Source of the DNA: CAWULT01 sp963923455
GTDB lineage: Bacteria > Acidobacteriota > Vicinamibacteria > Vicinamibacterales > UBA2999
Length of the DNA stretch: 9,704 nt
Direction: 5' to 3'
NCBI GenBank assembly: GCA_963923455.1
Contig: CAWULT010000153.1
Location: 1 to 9,704 of the forward strand
Below, one piece after another: positions 1-6,675 of the stretch. Position 1 is the stretch's first letter. Each line of letters opens with the position of its first letter. The position numbers and the translations under genes are program-made. The notes under the pieces are model-generated. The model searched no databases and was not told the DNA's origin. It was given only the letters and a program-made list of their open reading frames with translations.

Positions 1-105
1 CAGGATACCTCTCAAGTGGCTGTAAATGATGAGCTTAGTCCGAATTCGCCTGACGGTCTCCTCCCACTTCTCGTTGAAGACGACCCACTGGATCTGACCC
101 GTCAT
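1..105 (-). CDS. Possible start of an unidentified protein, cut by the left window edge
   Basis: A minus-strand frame opens with ATG at 105-103 and stays open to the edge, giving 35 residues that begin MTGQIQWVVFNEKWEE. A purine-rich GAGGTG element sits a few bases upstream of the ATG, at a usable ribosome-binding distance. The ATG lies 23 nt after the stop of the secreted-protein gene on the same strand, so it could be the next gene of that operon. Third positions read on this strand are about 80 percent G+C by hand count, as expected for coding DNA in this genome. The last 20 codons, however, contain several A/T-ending or rare codons (ATT, ACT, AGA, CGA). I do not recognise the protein. The opposite strand is also open here and ends in TAG at 130-132, but its third positions are much poorer in G+C. 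Sequence left of the window would settle the matter. Confidence 0.35.
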   Translation of the reverse strand, partial: MTGQIQWVVFNEKWEETVRRIRTKLIIYSHLRGIL

Positions 106-128
106 GGGCACCTCGCCAAGGCCGCGGG

Positions 129-1376
129 CTAGCGGGGCACGGCCGTCCGACCGCCGCCCTCACTGCCCCCGCCGCCACTCGACCCGCTGCTCGACCCCGA
201 CCCGCTCGTCGATCCACCTGAACTGCTGCCGCTCGACGACGACCCGCCGTCGCTCGTGTAACCGCGCCTCGTGACGGTGCCCCCAGACCCGCGCACCGTG
301 GACCCCCCGCCGGTCGAGCCACCTTCTTGCGGGACGGCCTCGCGCGGGCGCACCCGGGTGTAGCCCTGGCCGTCGACCACGCGCCCCAGACCGGATTCGC
401 GCGGCCGCGGCGCGTCGCCCCCGCCGCCGCCGACGGCCACACCCGAGCCGAACGCCTGCGGGTACAGCCCAAGGAATGAGTAGCCGAACGGTGAGTAGTA
501 GTAGGGCGACAGGAAGTACGAATCGTCGAAGGTGTTCCAGAACATCGTGGGACCGTAGCTCCACCCGCCGCTGTACGGGTATGGATCGAAGGACGCCAGG
601 CGATCGTCGCGGCCCGTGCGCTCCACGATGAAGGCCCTCGGATACGACACGGCGACCATGAGATCGGTCACGCTGTCCGGGACGCCGGCGTCGGCCATCG
701 CGACCAGCATCCGGCTGGAGAGCGCGAAGCGGGCGCGCGACTCGATCAGGGCCGCCTCGAGCGCGCCCGGCGTCACCATGCGGCTGGCTTCGATGACGTC
801 GTCGACCGACAGCGGCCGCGTCCCGGCGGTCGGCGCCGGCCCACCAGCCGCGCGCTGGAAGTGCCGCACGCGCACGTTCTGGCGCGATCCCACGCGGACG
901 TCCTGGATGTCGATCCAGGTGCCCGCGGGGCCCAGCAGCGTGAAGCCACTCACCGATCGCTCGGGCTGCCCCGGACAGGCGAGGGTCGCGCGCGAGAAGA
1001 GGCGCCGGCCGTCCCGTGACCACGTCGCGCGCTCGGTGCCGCGGCATCCCGCATCGTTCATCGGGCGATCCTCGCCGCTGGCGACGATCGCCTGCTCGAG
1101 TGCGGGCCGGTCGCCGGCGAGCGTGCGCAGCACGACGCCCTCATCGCGGGGCTCCACACAGACCTGGACCCTTGTGACGGACTCGGGCGCACGCCGGCGG
1201 CCCGGGCCGGCGTCGCGCTCGCGGAGGGCGTTCGGCGTCGGGGGCGGCGGCGTATCCGCCACCAGGTTCCAGCAGCCGAGCCACGGCGCCCAGCGGGCAT
1301 CAGCCGTCTGGGCCGGCGCCGGCGCGGCCAGGAGCAGCGACAGGGTCACGAGACGGGCAGCGACGGAGATGCGCAT
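129..1376 (-). CDS. Secreted protein of unknown function with Tyr-rich segment and Gly/Ser-rich tail
   Basis: The 415-residue product starts MRISVAARLV and has a classic signal peptide (basic start, hydrophobic core at about 6-18, APAPAQ cleavage region near 23), so it is exported. An ATG four codons upstream (1388) is in frame. I prefer 1376 because GAGGA lies 5 nt before it and the signal peptide then starts normally. Residues 29-180 form a compact domain beginning WAPWLGCW with four cysteines (about 35, 73, 111, 134), which could make two disulfides in the periplasm. Residues 190-250 look alpha-helical (DDVIEASRMV to LMVAVSYP). Residues 265-310 are rich in Tyr, Phe, Pro and Gly (for example SPYYYSPFGYSFLGLYP). 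Residues 312-415 are low-complexity Gly/Ser with scattered Arg. I cannot assign a family or function. The gene follows the beta-barrel gene with a gap of about 39 nt on the same strand, so the two are probably co-transcribed and both act in the envelope. Existence is well supported; function is not. Confidence 0.8.
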   Translation of the reverse strand: MRISVAARLVTLSLLLAAPAPAQTADARWAPWLGCWNLVADTPPPPTPNALRERDAGPGRRRAPESVTRVQVCVEPRDEGVVLRTLAGDRPALEQAIVASGEDRPMNDAGCRGTERATWSRDGRRLFSRATLACPGQPERSVSGFTLLGPAGTWIDIQDVRVGSRQNVRVRHFQRAAGGPAPTAGTRPLSVDDVIEASRMVTPGALEAALIESRARFALSSRMLVAMADAGVPDSVTDLMVAVSYPRAFIVERTGRDDRLASFDPYPYSGGWSYGPTMFWNTFDDSYFLSPYYYSPFGYSFLGLYPQAFGSGVAVGGGGGDAPRPRESGLGRVVDGQGYTRVRPREAVPQEGGSTGGGSTVRGSGGTVTRRGYTSDGGSSSSGSSSGGSTSGSGSSSGSSGGGGSEGGGRTAVPR

Positions 1377-1381
1377 GGACG

Positions 1382-1386
1382 TCCTC
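1382..1386 (-). promoter_or_regulatory. Ribosome-binding site selecting the 1376 start
   Basis: GAGGA on the minus strand lies 5 nt before the ATG at 1376-1374. It overlaps the alternative upstream ATG (1388-1386), which lacks a comparable Shine-Dalgarno element. This supports the shorter form of the secreted protein. Confidence 0.55.
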
Positions 1387-1415
1387 ATTCAGGCGTGGTG
1401 ACGGGGCGCACGGCG

Positions 1416-2192
1416 TCAGAAGACGACGCTCATGCCTCCCGAGAGCGAGAAGCCCGACAGATCGATCGGGTCGAAGTCGACCCACGTGCTCGACAGGTCG
1501 CCCGCCGCCCAGCGGTAGCGGCCGTCGACGGTGAGGCGCAGGCGGCGGCCCACGCCGACGTCGACGCCGCCGAGCACGTGGGCCGTCGGCGTCCAGGCTT
1601 GCGAGGTGAACGCGTCGTCGAAGACGGAGAGGTCGACGAAGTCGACGAAGTCGCCGGACTGTTCGAGGCGGTACCAGAGGGCCCCGCCGCCCGCGCCAAC
1701 GAAGGGCACGACGCGCCGCGGCACGAACGCCAGCCGGCCGATCGCCCGCCCTCGGTCGCGCAGGGCGTACCGGAGGCTCCCGGTCAGTCCGACCGTCCTC
1801 AAGCGCGTGGACTGCTGGATTGGCAGCCGATCGCTGTCGACGAACCGCCGGTATTCCGAGTCTGCCGCGGCACGCGTGATCGACACGCCCACGACGACGT
1901 CGGCGCGGGCCGACAACGAGGCGCCGCCCTCGATCGTGACGTCGGGGGCGCGGAAGTCGCGCCGCGCGAGCGTCAACCGATCGGTGACGAAGTCGTACCA
2001 GTCGCTGCCCGCCCGCGGCATCAGCACGCCCACGCGCGCGCCGATCCACCCGTCGGGCCGCCCGAAGAGGAAGTCGGGCGACCGTCCGGGCGCAGGCGGC
2101 GCACCGTCCTGTTCCTGCGGCGCGGGGCCGGCTCCCGCAACGCCGGCCACGGACAGTGTCCAGGTCACCACCACTGCGGCCACGAGTCTCAT
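1416..2192 (-). CDS. Predicted outer-membrane beta-barrel protein
   Basis: The 258-residue product has a signal peptide at 1-22 (MRLVAAVVVTWTLSVAGVAG) and a short Pro/Gln-rich linker to about 38. The rest shows alternating hydrophobic/polar strands with many Gly and aromatic residues (WIGARVGVLMP, LRTVGLTGSLRYAL, VVPFVGAGGGALWYRL, LRLTVDGRYRWAAGD, FSLSGGMSVVF). The chain ends in phenylalanine after a strand of alternating hydrophobics, the usual signal for BAM-mediated insertion in the outer membrane. Size and layout fit the small 8-stranded OMP_b-brl/OmpW/OmpA-like barrels, but I cannot choose among them. The frame is open further upstream, but the ATG at 2192-2190 is chosen because it begins the signal peptide. 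A purine-rich CAGGGAAA lies about 8-15 nt before it. The start faces the divergent TSUP gene, and the secreted-protein gene follows downstream. DFVDFVD at about 181-187 is encoded by two tandem GTCGACGAA copies. Confidence 0.8.
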   Translation of the reverse strand: MRLVAAVVVTWTLSVAGVAGAGPAPQEQDGAPPAPGRSPDFLFGRPDGWIGARVGVLMPRAGSDWYDFVTDRLTLARRDFRAPDVTIEGGASLSARADVVVGVSITRAAADSEYRRFVDSDRLPIQQSTRLRTVGLTGSLRYALRDRGRAIGRLAFVPRRVVPFVGAGGGALWYRLEQSGDFVDFVDLSVFDDAFTSQAWTPTAHVLGGVDVGVGRRLRLTVDGRYRWAAGDLSSTWVDFDPIDLSGFSLSGGMSVVF

Positions 2193-2231
2193 GTCGTCGT
2201 TTCCCTGCTGGCGTGCTCGAATCCGGCTCGG

Positions 2232-2249
2232 TGTCCCCGCGCCGGGACA
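2232..2249. promoter_or_regulatory. Hairpin in divergent intergenic region (proximal)
   Basis: TGTCCC (2232-2237) and GGGACA (2244-2249) form a perfect 6-bp stem with a 6-nt loop. It lies 40-57 nt upstream of the beta-barrel ATG, so it would fall in that gene's 5' leader if transcription starts further upstream. It abuts a second hairpin. No U-tract follows on either strand, so an intrinsic terminator is unlikely. It could be a leader structure or an inverted-repeat operator. Confidence 0.4.
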
Positions 2250-2274
2250 GCCCTCTGCTGGTGTCAGCAAGGGC
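2250..2274. promoter_or_regulatory. Hairpin in divergent intergenic region (distal)
   Basis: GCCCT (2250-2254) pairs with AGGGC (2270-2274), and TGCTG (2256-2260) pairs with CAGCA (2265-2269). This gives a 10-bp stem with one bulged base (2255) and a GTGT loop. It begins at the base following the proximal hairpin, so the two would stack. It lies between the two divergent starts. It could be a 5' leader element of the minus-strand operon or a binding site for a regulator of either gene. No known riboswitch is recognised. Confidence 0.4.
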
Positions 2275-2296
2275 CGCACCAGACGGACGCCGCACG

Positions 2297-2302
2297 ATGT
2301 TA
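2297..2302 (-). promoter_or_regulatory. Weak candidate -10 box for the beta-barrel operon
   Basis: TAACAT on the minus strand is the best -10-like hexamer I see upstream of the beta-barrel gene. A TTGCGG lies 19 nt upstream as a poor -35. If used, transcription would begin about 100 nt before the ATG, and the two hairpins would lie in the leader RNA. The match is weak. Confidence 0.2.
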
Positions 2303-2333
2303 GCCGGTCCAGCGTTGTCACCCGCAATCGGGG

Positions 2334-2339
2334 TATTCT
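2334..2339 (+). promoter_or_regulatory. -10-like box directly before the TSUP start (possible leaderless mRNA)
   Basis: TATTCT ends 7 nt before the GTG at 2347, so a transcript starting the usual 6-8 nt downstream would begin at or next to the start codon. No Shine-Dalgarno sequence of standard strength intervenes; AGGA is only 2 nt from the GTG. TTGTCA (2315-2320) resembles a -35, but its 13-nt spacing is too short for normal sigma-70 use. Confidence 0.4.
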
Positions 2340-2346
2340 CAGGACA

Positions 2347-3096
2347 GTGCACGCGCTCCTGGTGTTCCTGTCGGCCTGGGGGGCCGGGATGATCAATTCC
2401 GTCGCCGGTGGCGGCACGCTGCTGTCGTTCCCGACTTTGATCTGGCTGGGCGTTCCCTCGATTGCCGCCAATGCGACGAGTACAGTGGCGCTGTGGCCTG
2501 GCTCGCTCGGGAGCGTCTGGGGCTACCGTCGCGAACTGCGCGATGCGGACCGTCGTCTGGTGCCACTGGCCGTGCCCAGCTTCGTCGGCGGCCTGGCGGG
2601 CGCGGTGCTCCTGTACCGCACGCCGACCGAGGTGTTCGATCGCCTGGTGCCCGTGCTGATTCTGTTCGCCACCTGCCTGTTCATGCTCCAGGAGCCGATT
2701 CAACGCCGCTTCGGGCTGGCGACGCCCCGCGGCGGGTCCCCGTGGCTGTCGTGGACGATGGCCTTCCAGCTGCTCGTCGGCCTCTACGGTGGGTACTTCG
2801 GCGCCGGCATCGGGATCCTGATGCTGGCAGCCCTGAGCCTGATGGGCCAGACGGACATCCACCGGATGAACGCCGTGAAGAGCCTTCTGGCCGTGTGCAT
2901 CAACGGCATCGCCGCGGCGTATTTCGCGGCGAGCGGGCTGGTCCTGTGGGGGGACGCTGGCATCATGGCCGCCGGTTCGATCGTCGGCGGCGTGACCGGG
3001 GCGGGGCTCGCGCGCCGGCTCGGCCGGCCGGCCGTGCGCCGGATCGTGATCGGCATCGGCTTCGGCATGGCGGTCTCCCTGATGCTCCGGCTGTGA
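2347..3096 (+). CDS. TSUP (TauE/SafE) family membrane permease
   Basis: The 249-residue integral inner-membrane protein has about seven to eight hydrophobic segments. The two internal family repeats are visible: GMINSVAGGGTLLSFPTL with SIAANATSTVALWPGSLGSVWGYRREL in the first half (about 14-64), and GLYGGYFGAGIGILMLAAL with MNAVKSLLAVCINGIAAAYF in the second (about 145-193). This pattern defines the TauE/SafE family (formerly DUF81), whose members export sulfite, sulfoacetate or other small organic and sulfur anions; the substrate here cannot be read from sequence. Length matches the usual 240-270 residues. The frame is open far upstream, but that stretch is antisense to the beta-barrel gene. 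The GTG at 2347 is chosen because the hydrophobic protein begins there and a -10-like box sits just before it. coaA follows after 34 nt on the same strand. An adjacent start at another codon is possible. Confidence 0.88.
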   Translation: MHALLVFLSAWGAGMINSVAGGGTLLSFPTLIWLGVPSIAANATSTVALWPGSLGSVWGYRRELRDADRRLVPLAVPSFVGGLAGAVLLYRTPTEVFDRLVPVLILFATCLFMLQEPIQRRFGLATPRGGSPWLSWTMAFQLLVGLYGGYFGAGIGILMLAALSLMGQTDIHRMNAVKSLLAVCINGIAAAYFAASGLVLWGDAGIMAAGSIVGGVTGAGLARRLGRPAVRRIVIGIGFGMAVSLMLRL

Positions 3097-3118
3097 GCCC
3101 GCCGGTCCGCCCTCGGCT

Positions 3119-3124
3119 TACAAT
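3119..3124 (+). promoter_or_regulatory. -10 box directly before the coaA start (possible leaderless mRNA)
   Basis: TACAAT, a five-of-six match to the sigma-70 -10 consensus, ends 6 nt before the GTG at 3131. A transcript from it would start at about the GTG itself, with no leader and no Shine-Dalgarno site. No good -35 lies 17 nt upstream. It falls in the 34-nt gap after the TSUP stop, so coaA may have its own promoter as well as read-through. Confidence 0.5.
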
Positions 3125-3130
3125 GCGCCC

Positions 3131-4090
3131 GTGACCTCCGGAACCGGGGCCCGCGCGGCCGTCTCGCGCTACGTCGAGTTCACCCGCGCCGAGTGGGCCC
3201 GCCTGCGGGCGGCGACGCCGCTGCCGCTGACCGAGTCGCAGCTCAAGGGGCTGGTCGGTCTCAACGAGCGCCTGTCGCTCGACGAGGTGGCCGACGTCTA
3301 CCTGCCCCTCTCCCGGCTGCTGAATCTCTACGTGGACGCCACACGGAACCTGCACCGCGCCACGGCGTTGTTCCTCGGGTCTGAGAGTCCGCGGGTGCCG
3401 TACGTCATCGGCGTGGCCGGCAGCGTCGCGGTGGGGAAGAGCACCGCGTCGCGCCTGCTGCAGGCACTGCTCTCACGCTGGCCGAGCCATCCGCGCGTGG
3501 ACCTGGTGACGACCGACGGCTTCCTGCTGCCGCAGCGCGACCTGGAAGCCCGCGGGCTGACCCAGCGCAAGGGCTTTCCCGACAGCTACGACGTCCGACG
3601 GCTCGTGCAGTTCCTGGCGGACGTGAAGTCGGGGGCCGAGGAGGTGCGGGCACCGATGTACTCGCACCTGGCGTACGACATCGTGCCCGATCGATTCCAT
3701 GTCGTCCGCCAGCCGGACATCGTGATCGTCGAAGGGCTGAACGTCCTGCAGACGGGCAGCGGCCGGGCCGGCCGGCCGATGCCGATGTTCGTCTCGGACT
3801 TCTTCGACTTCTCGATCTACGTCGACGCGCACGAGGCCGACATCGAGCAGTGGTACGTCAGCCGCTTCCTGACGCTGCGCGAGACGGTGTTCCGGAATCC
3901 GTCATCGTATTTCCACCGCTACGCCGCGCTGACGACGGAGGAAGCGGTCGATACGGCACGAGGCATCTGGCGGACCATCAACCTGGTCAACCTGCGGGAG
4001 AACGTGCTGCCGACGCGCGAGCGCGCGCACCTGGTGCTCGAGAAGGGCCGCGATCACGCCGTGCGGCGCGTGAAGCTCCGCAAGTTGTGA
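3131..4090 (+). CDS. coaA: Type I pantothenate kinase
   Basis: The enzyme phosphorylates pantothenate with ATP to 4'-phosphopantothenate, the first and usually rate-limiting step of coenzyme A synthesis in the cytoplasm. The 319-residue product is nearly the same length as E. coli CoaA (316). Visible family features are the N-terminal YVEFTRAEWARLR, the P-loop GVAGSVAVGKST (about 94-105, Lys103), VTTDGFLLP with Asp129, KGFPDSYDVRRLVQFL, the YSHLAYDIV segment with His179, DIVIVEGLNVLQ, WYVSRFLTLR (about 241-250), SYFHRYA, and IWRTINLVNLRENVLPTRERAHLVLEKG at the C terminus. All main substrate regions are present, so it should be active. Type I kinases are typically feedback-inhibited by CoA. 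The GTG start gives an N terminus in register with the family. The last 37 bp overlap, tail to tail, the 3' end of the c-di-GMP gene. Confidence 0.96.
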   Translation: MTSGTGARAAVSRYVEFTRAEWARLRAATPLPLTESQLKGLVGLNERLSLDEVADVYLPLSRLLNLYVDATRNLHRATALFLGSESPRVPYVIGVAGSVAVGKSTASRLLQALLSRWPSHPRVDLVTTDGFLLPQRDLEARGLTQRKGFPDSYDVRRLVQFLADVKSGAEEVRAPMYSHLAYDIVPDRFHVVRQPDIVIVEGLNVLQTGSGRAGRPMPMFVSDFFDFSIYVDAHEADIEQWYVSRFLTLRETVFRNPSSYFHRYAALTTEEAVDTARGIWRTINLVNLRENVLPTRERAHLVLEKGRDHAVRRVKLRKL

Positions 4091-6660
4091 GCCCCGGCCG
4101 GCCGCACCTGCGGCCGGTACGCCTCGGCCAGCAGCGCCTCGGCGCCCTCGCGGGTCAGCGGCTCGGAAAAGAGGTTGCCCTGCGCATGCGGACAGTCGAG
4201 CGCCTTGAGCTGCTCGGCGTGCGCCAGGGTTTCGACACCCTCCGCGATGAGGCCCATGCCCAGCTCGCGCGCGAGCGTGACGATGGCGTTGCCGATCGCG
4301 CAGTGGCCGTCGGTGCCCATGCGGGCGACGAAGGATCGATCCAGCTTCAGCGCGTCCACCGGGTAGCGCTGCAGGTAGCTCAGTGAGGAGTAGCCGGTGC
4401 CGAAGTCGTCGAGGTACATCGCGACCGACATCCGGCGCAAGCGCTCGAAGTTGCGGTACACCACGTCCGAGTGGTTCAGCAGGGCGCTCTCCGTCACTTC
4501 GAGCCGGAGCGTGCCGGGCCGGATCGGGCAGGCCGCCAGCGCCTGCTGCACCTGATCGACGAAGTCTTCCCGCGCGAACAGCTTCGACGAGATGTTGACG
4601 GACATGCCGATCGGGCGGTCGAAGCGCGCCTGCCACGACGCGGCCTGCCGGCACGCCTCACGGAGCACGAAGTAGGTGAGCGGCACGACGAGGCCCGTCT
4701 CCTCGGCCACGGGGATGAACTCGGCCGGCTTGGCCATGCGCCCGTCGGGCCGCACCCAGCGGACCAGCGCCTCGAGCCCGCAGATGTCCGAGGTCGCCAG
4801 CTCGACGATCGGCTGGTAGAACACCTCGAAGTCCCTGCGCTCCACTGCCTGCCGAAGCTCCGTTTCGAGGGTGAGACGCTGGATGGCCGAGGCGCGCATC
4901 GCCGGATCGAACAGCTGGTACCCGCCTCGTCCGGCGGCCTTCGCGCGGTACATCGCGATGTCGGCGTCGCGGAGCAGCTCGTCGACCGTGCCGTACTGCG
5001 GTCCCCCGAGCACCACCCCGATGCTGGCCGACGCGTACAGCTCCCGTCCCTCGAGCCGGAGCGGCTCGGCGAGCGAGTGCTGCAGCCGCTCGGTGATCAG
5101 CGACACGTCGTCCGGCGTCGCGAAGTCCTCGACGAGGACCGCGAACTCGTCGCCGCCGAGTCGGGCGAGCACGTCGCCTGGGCGCAGCTGCGCCTGGAGC
5201 CGCGTCGCGATTGCGACGAGGAACTGGTCGCCGACCAGGTGGCCCAGGGAGTCGTTGACCAGCTTGAAGCCGTCGAGATCGATGAACAGCACGGCGTACC
5301 GGGCCTCGGGGGTCCGCACGTTCCGGGCGATGGACCGCTGCAGCAGCTCCCCGAACAGGCGCCGGTTCGGCAGGCCCGTCAGGTGGTCGTGCCGGGCCGC
5401 GCGGGCGAGCGTGTCCTGCGAGCGGCGCGACTCGGTGACGTCGGTCTGCGAGCCGGCCATCCGAACGGGCTGCCCGTGGTCGTCCCGCACCGCGATCCCG
5501 CGGCACAGCACCCAGCGCAGGCCCCCACCGGCGTGGTGGATGCGGTACTCGTGTTCGAAGTGGGCGCTGTAGCCGGCGAGGTGCGCCTCGATCGCCGCGC
5601 GCAGGCCGGCGCGGTCCTCGTCGCAGGCGTACTGCAGCCAGTCGCCCAGCGTCGCGACCGTGGTCGTGGGCGACAGGCCCAGCATCAGCTTCCAGCGTTC
5701 GGAGCAGTAGAGCGTGTCCCCCGGAATCTCCCAGTCCCACAGGCCGTCGTTCGACCCGGCGGCGGCCAGCGCGTAGCGCTGCTCCGAGCGCCGGGCGGCC
5801 TCGAGTGCGGCCATCGCCTCCTTGTGCAGCTGCAGCACCTTTTCGTTGTGCCGCTTCTCGGCCGCGATGCGCTCCACGTAGATGCTGTAGGAACGGAACG
5901 TCAGGTAGACCGGGGCCGCGGCAAGCGGCACCAGCCAGCCGTGGTCGGTGTTCCAGAGTGCGACCGCGCCGGCCGCGGCGCCGGCGCCGACGAAATAGCT
6001 CGGCGCGGTCCAGACGAAGTTGGCGTCCCAGACCTTCAGCGGAGGCTGTCCGGTGCTCAGGCCAATGGCCGTGGCGACGAGGGCCGTGTTGACCAGGTAG
6101 TAGACGAGCGCGCTCGTGACGAGCGGCTTGGCGATCGCCCCGACGGAGAGCCCTCCCGTGACGCCGCCCCCGAAATACTGGAACGCGCTGCCCGCGGCGA
6201 ACACCGTGACGATGAGCGCCGCCACGTTGAACAGGATTCGCACCGGCGGGTTGCGCCGGTCGACGCCGACGGTCGACTGCGTGAAGGCGCTCGCCGCCGC
6301 GACCACGGTCGTGAGGTCGCGGCCGATCAGCAGCAGCGCGGCGAAGTCCACGGTGTAGGACACCGACAGGCTCGACGCGCTCGCGCCGAGGGGCAGGCGC
6401 AACCGCAGGCCCGAGGCGAGGCATGACGCCGCCGTCAGCGCCAGGAAGAGCCAGACGTTGGGCACGACCTTCGGGAACGACAGCAGCAGCACGGCCAGAC
6501 CGGCGCCGATCACCAGGGCGACGAAGACGTCGCCGGCTGGCGTCGCGGGCGGGCGGCTCTCGCCGCCGCCCGGGGCGGGGCCGGACACGGCCTCCCGGCC
6601 GTCCGCGTGCGGCACGCGGAGCGGCGACAGGAGATCGTGGACGTAGCGCGTGTGCGACAT
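4054..6660 (-). CDS. Membrane-bound PAS-GGDEF-EAL cyclic-di-GMP synthase/phosphodiesterase
   Basis: The 868-residue inner-membrane signalling protein has several domains. Residues 44-256 hold about six or seven hydrophobic segments resembling a MASE-type membrane sensor, with no match I can name firmly. A charged, probably coiled linker spans 262-297. A PAS domain of the PAS_3 type spans about 298-412 (NDGLWDWEI, WKLMLGLSP, RWVLCRGIAV, MAGSQTDVTE). The GGDEF domain spans about 424-585, with DHLTGLPNR, FIDLDGFKLVND and an intact GGDEF at 502-506. RPGD at 493-496, five residues before it, forms the product-inhibition I-site (RxxD). The EAL domain spans about 600-845 and retains EALVRW (630), the SVNIS Asn, EVTES, DDFGTGYSS (751-759) and AEGVE (806-810). 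Both catalytic sets look complete, so synthesis and hydrolysis of c-di-GMP are both possible. In such proteins one activity often dominates or the input domains switch between them. A small ORF ends 15 nt upstream. The Shine-Dalgarno match (GGCGGA) is modest. Confidence 0.93.
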   Translation of the reverse strand: MSHTRYVHDLLSPLRVPHADGREAVSGPAPGGGESRPPATPAGDVFVALVIGAGLAVLLLSFPKVVPNVWLFLALTAASCLASGLRLRLPLGASASSLSVSYTVDFAALLLIGRDLTTVVAAASAFTQSTVGVDRRNPPVRILFNVAALIVTVFAAGSAFQYFGGGVTGGLSVGAIAKPLVTSALVYYLVNTALVATAIGLSTGQPPLKVWDANFVWTAPSYFVGAGAAAGAVALWNTDHGWLVPLAAAPVYLTFRSYSIYVERIAAEKRHNEKVLQLHKEAMAALEAARRSEQRYALAAAGSNDGLWDWEIPGDTLYCSERWKLMLGLSPTTTVATLGDWLQYACDEDRAGLRAAIEAHLAGYSAHFEHEYRIHHAGGGLRWVLCRGIAVRDDHGQPVRMAGSQTDVTESRRSQDTLARAARHDHLTGLPNRRLFGELLQRSIARNVRTPEARYAVLFIDLDGFKLVNDSLGHLVGDQFLVAIATRLQAQLRPGDVLARLGGDEFAVLVEDFATPDDVSLITERLQHSLAEPLRLEGRELYASASIGVVLGGPQYGTVDELLRDADIAMYRAKAAGRGGYQLFDPAMRASAIQRLTLETELRQAVERRDFEVFYQPIVELATSDICGLEALVRWVRPDGRMAKPAEFIPVAEETGLVVPLTYFVLREACRQAASWQARFDRPIGMSVNISSKLFAREDFVDQVQQALAACPIRPGTLRLEVTESALLNHSDVVYRNFERLRRMSVAMYLDDFGTGYSSLSYLQRYPVDALKLDRSFVARMGTDGHCAIGNAIVTLARELGMGLIAEGVETLAHAEQLKALDCPHAQGNLFSEPLTREGAEALLAEAYRPQVRPAGAHNLRSFTRRTA

Positions 6661-6675
6661 CGCGTCCGCCGGGCG

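Noticed and set aside
129..440. The Gly/Ser-coding repeats as a tandem-repeat or mobile element
   Set aside because: The sequence is irregular in period and stays in frame with the secreted protein, so it is a low-complexity tail and not a DNA repeat element.
2315..2339. TTGTCA plus TATTCT as a full sigma-70 promoter for the TSUP gene
   Set aside because: The spacer is only 13 nt, too short for normal use of both boxes. I kept only the -10-like element.
1531..2346. An N-terminal extension of the TSUP frame far upstream of 2347
   Set aside because: The extension is antisense to the beta-barrel gene and would put a long Arg/Pro/Ser-rich tail on a permease whose family starts at the first membrane helix.
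1300..2862. A 520-codon minus-strand open frame crossing the beta-barrel gene, the intergenic region and the TSUP gene
   Set aside because: It conflicts with three better-supported features and has low-complexity Arg/Ala/Gly composition. It stays open only because stop codons are rare in high-GC sequence.
4471..6426. A 651-codon plus-strand open frame opposite the c-di-GMP gene
   Set aside because: It lies entirely antisense to a gene with complete PAS, GGDEF and EAL motifs. Its translation is Arg/His/Asp/Val-rich without recognisable domains, as expected for an antisense frame in GC-rich DNA.
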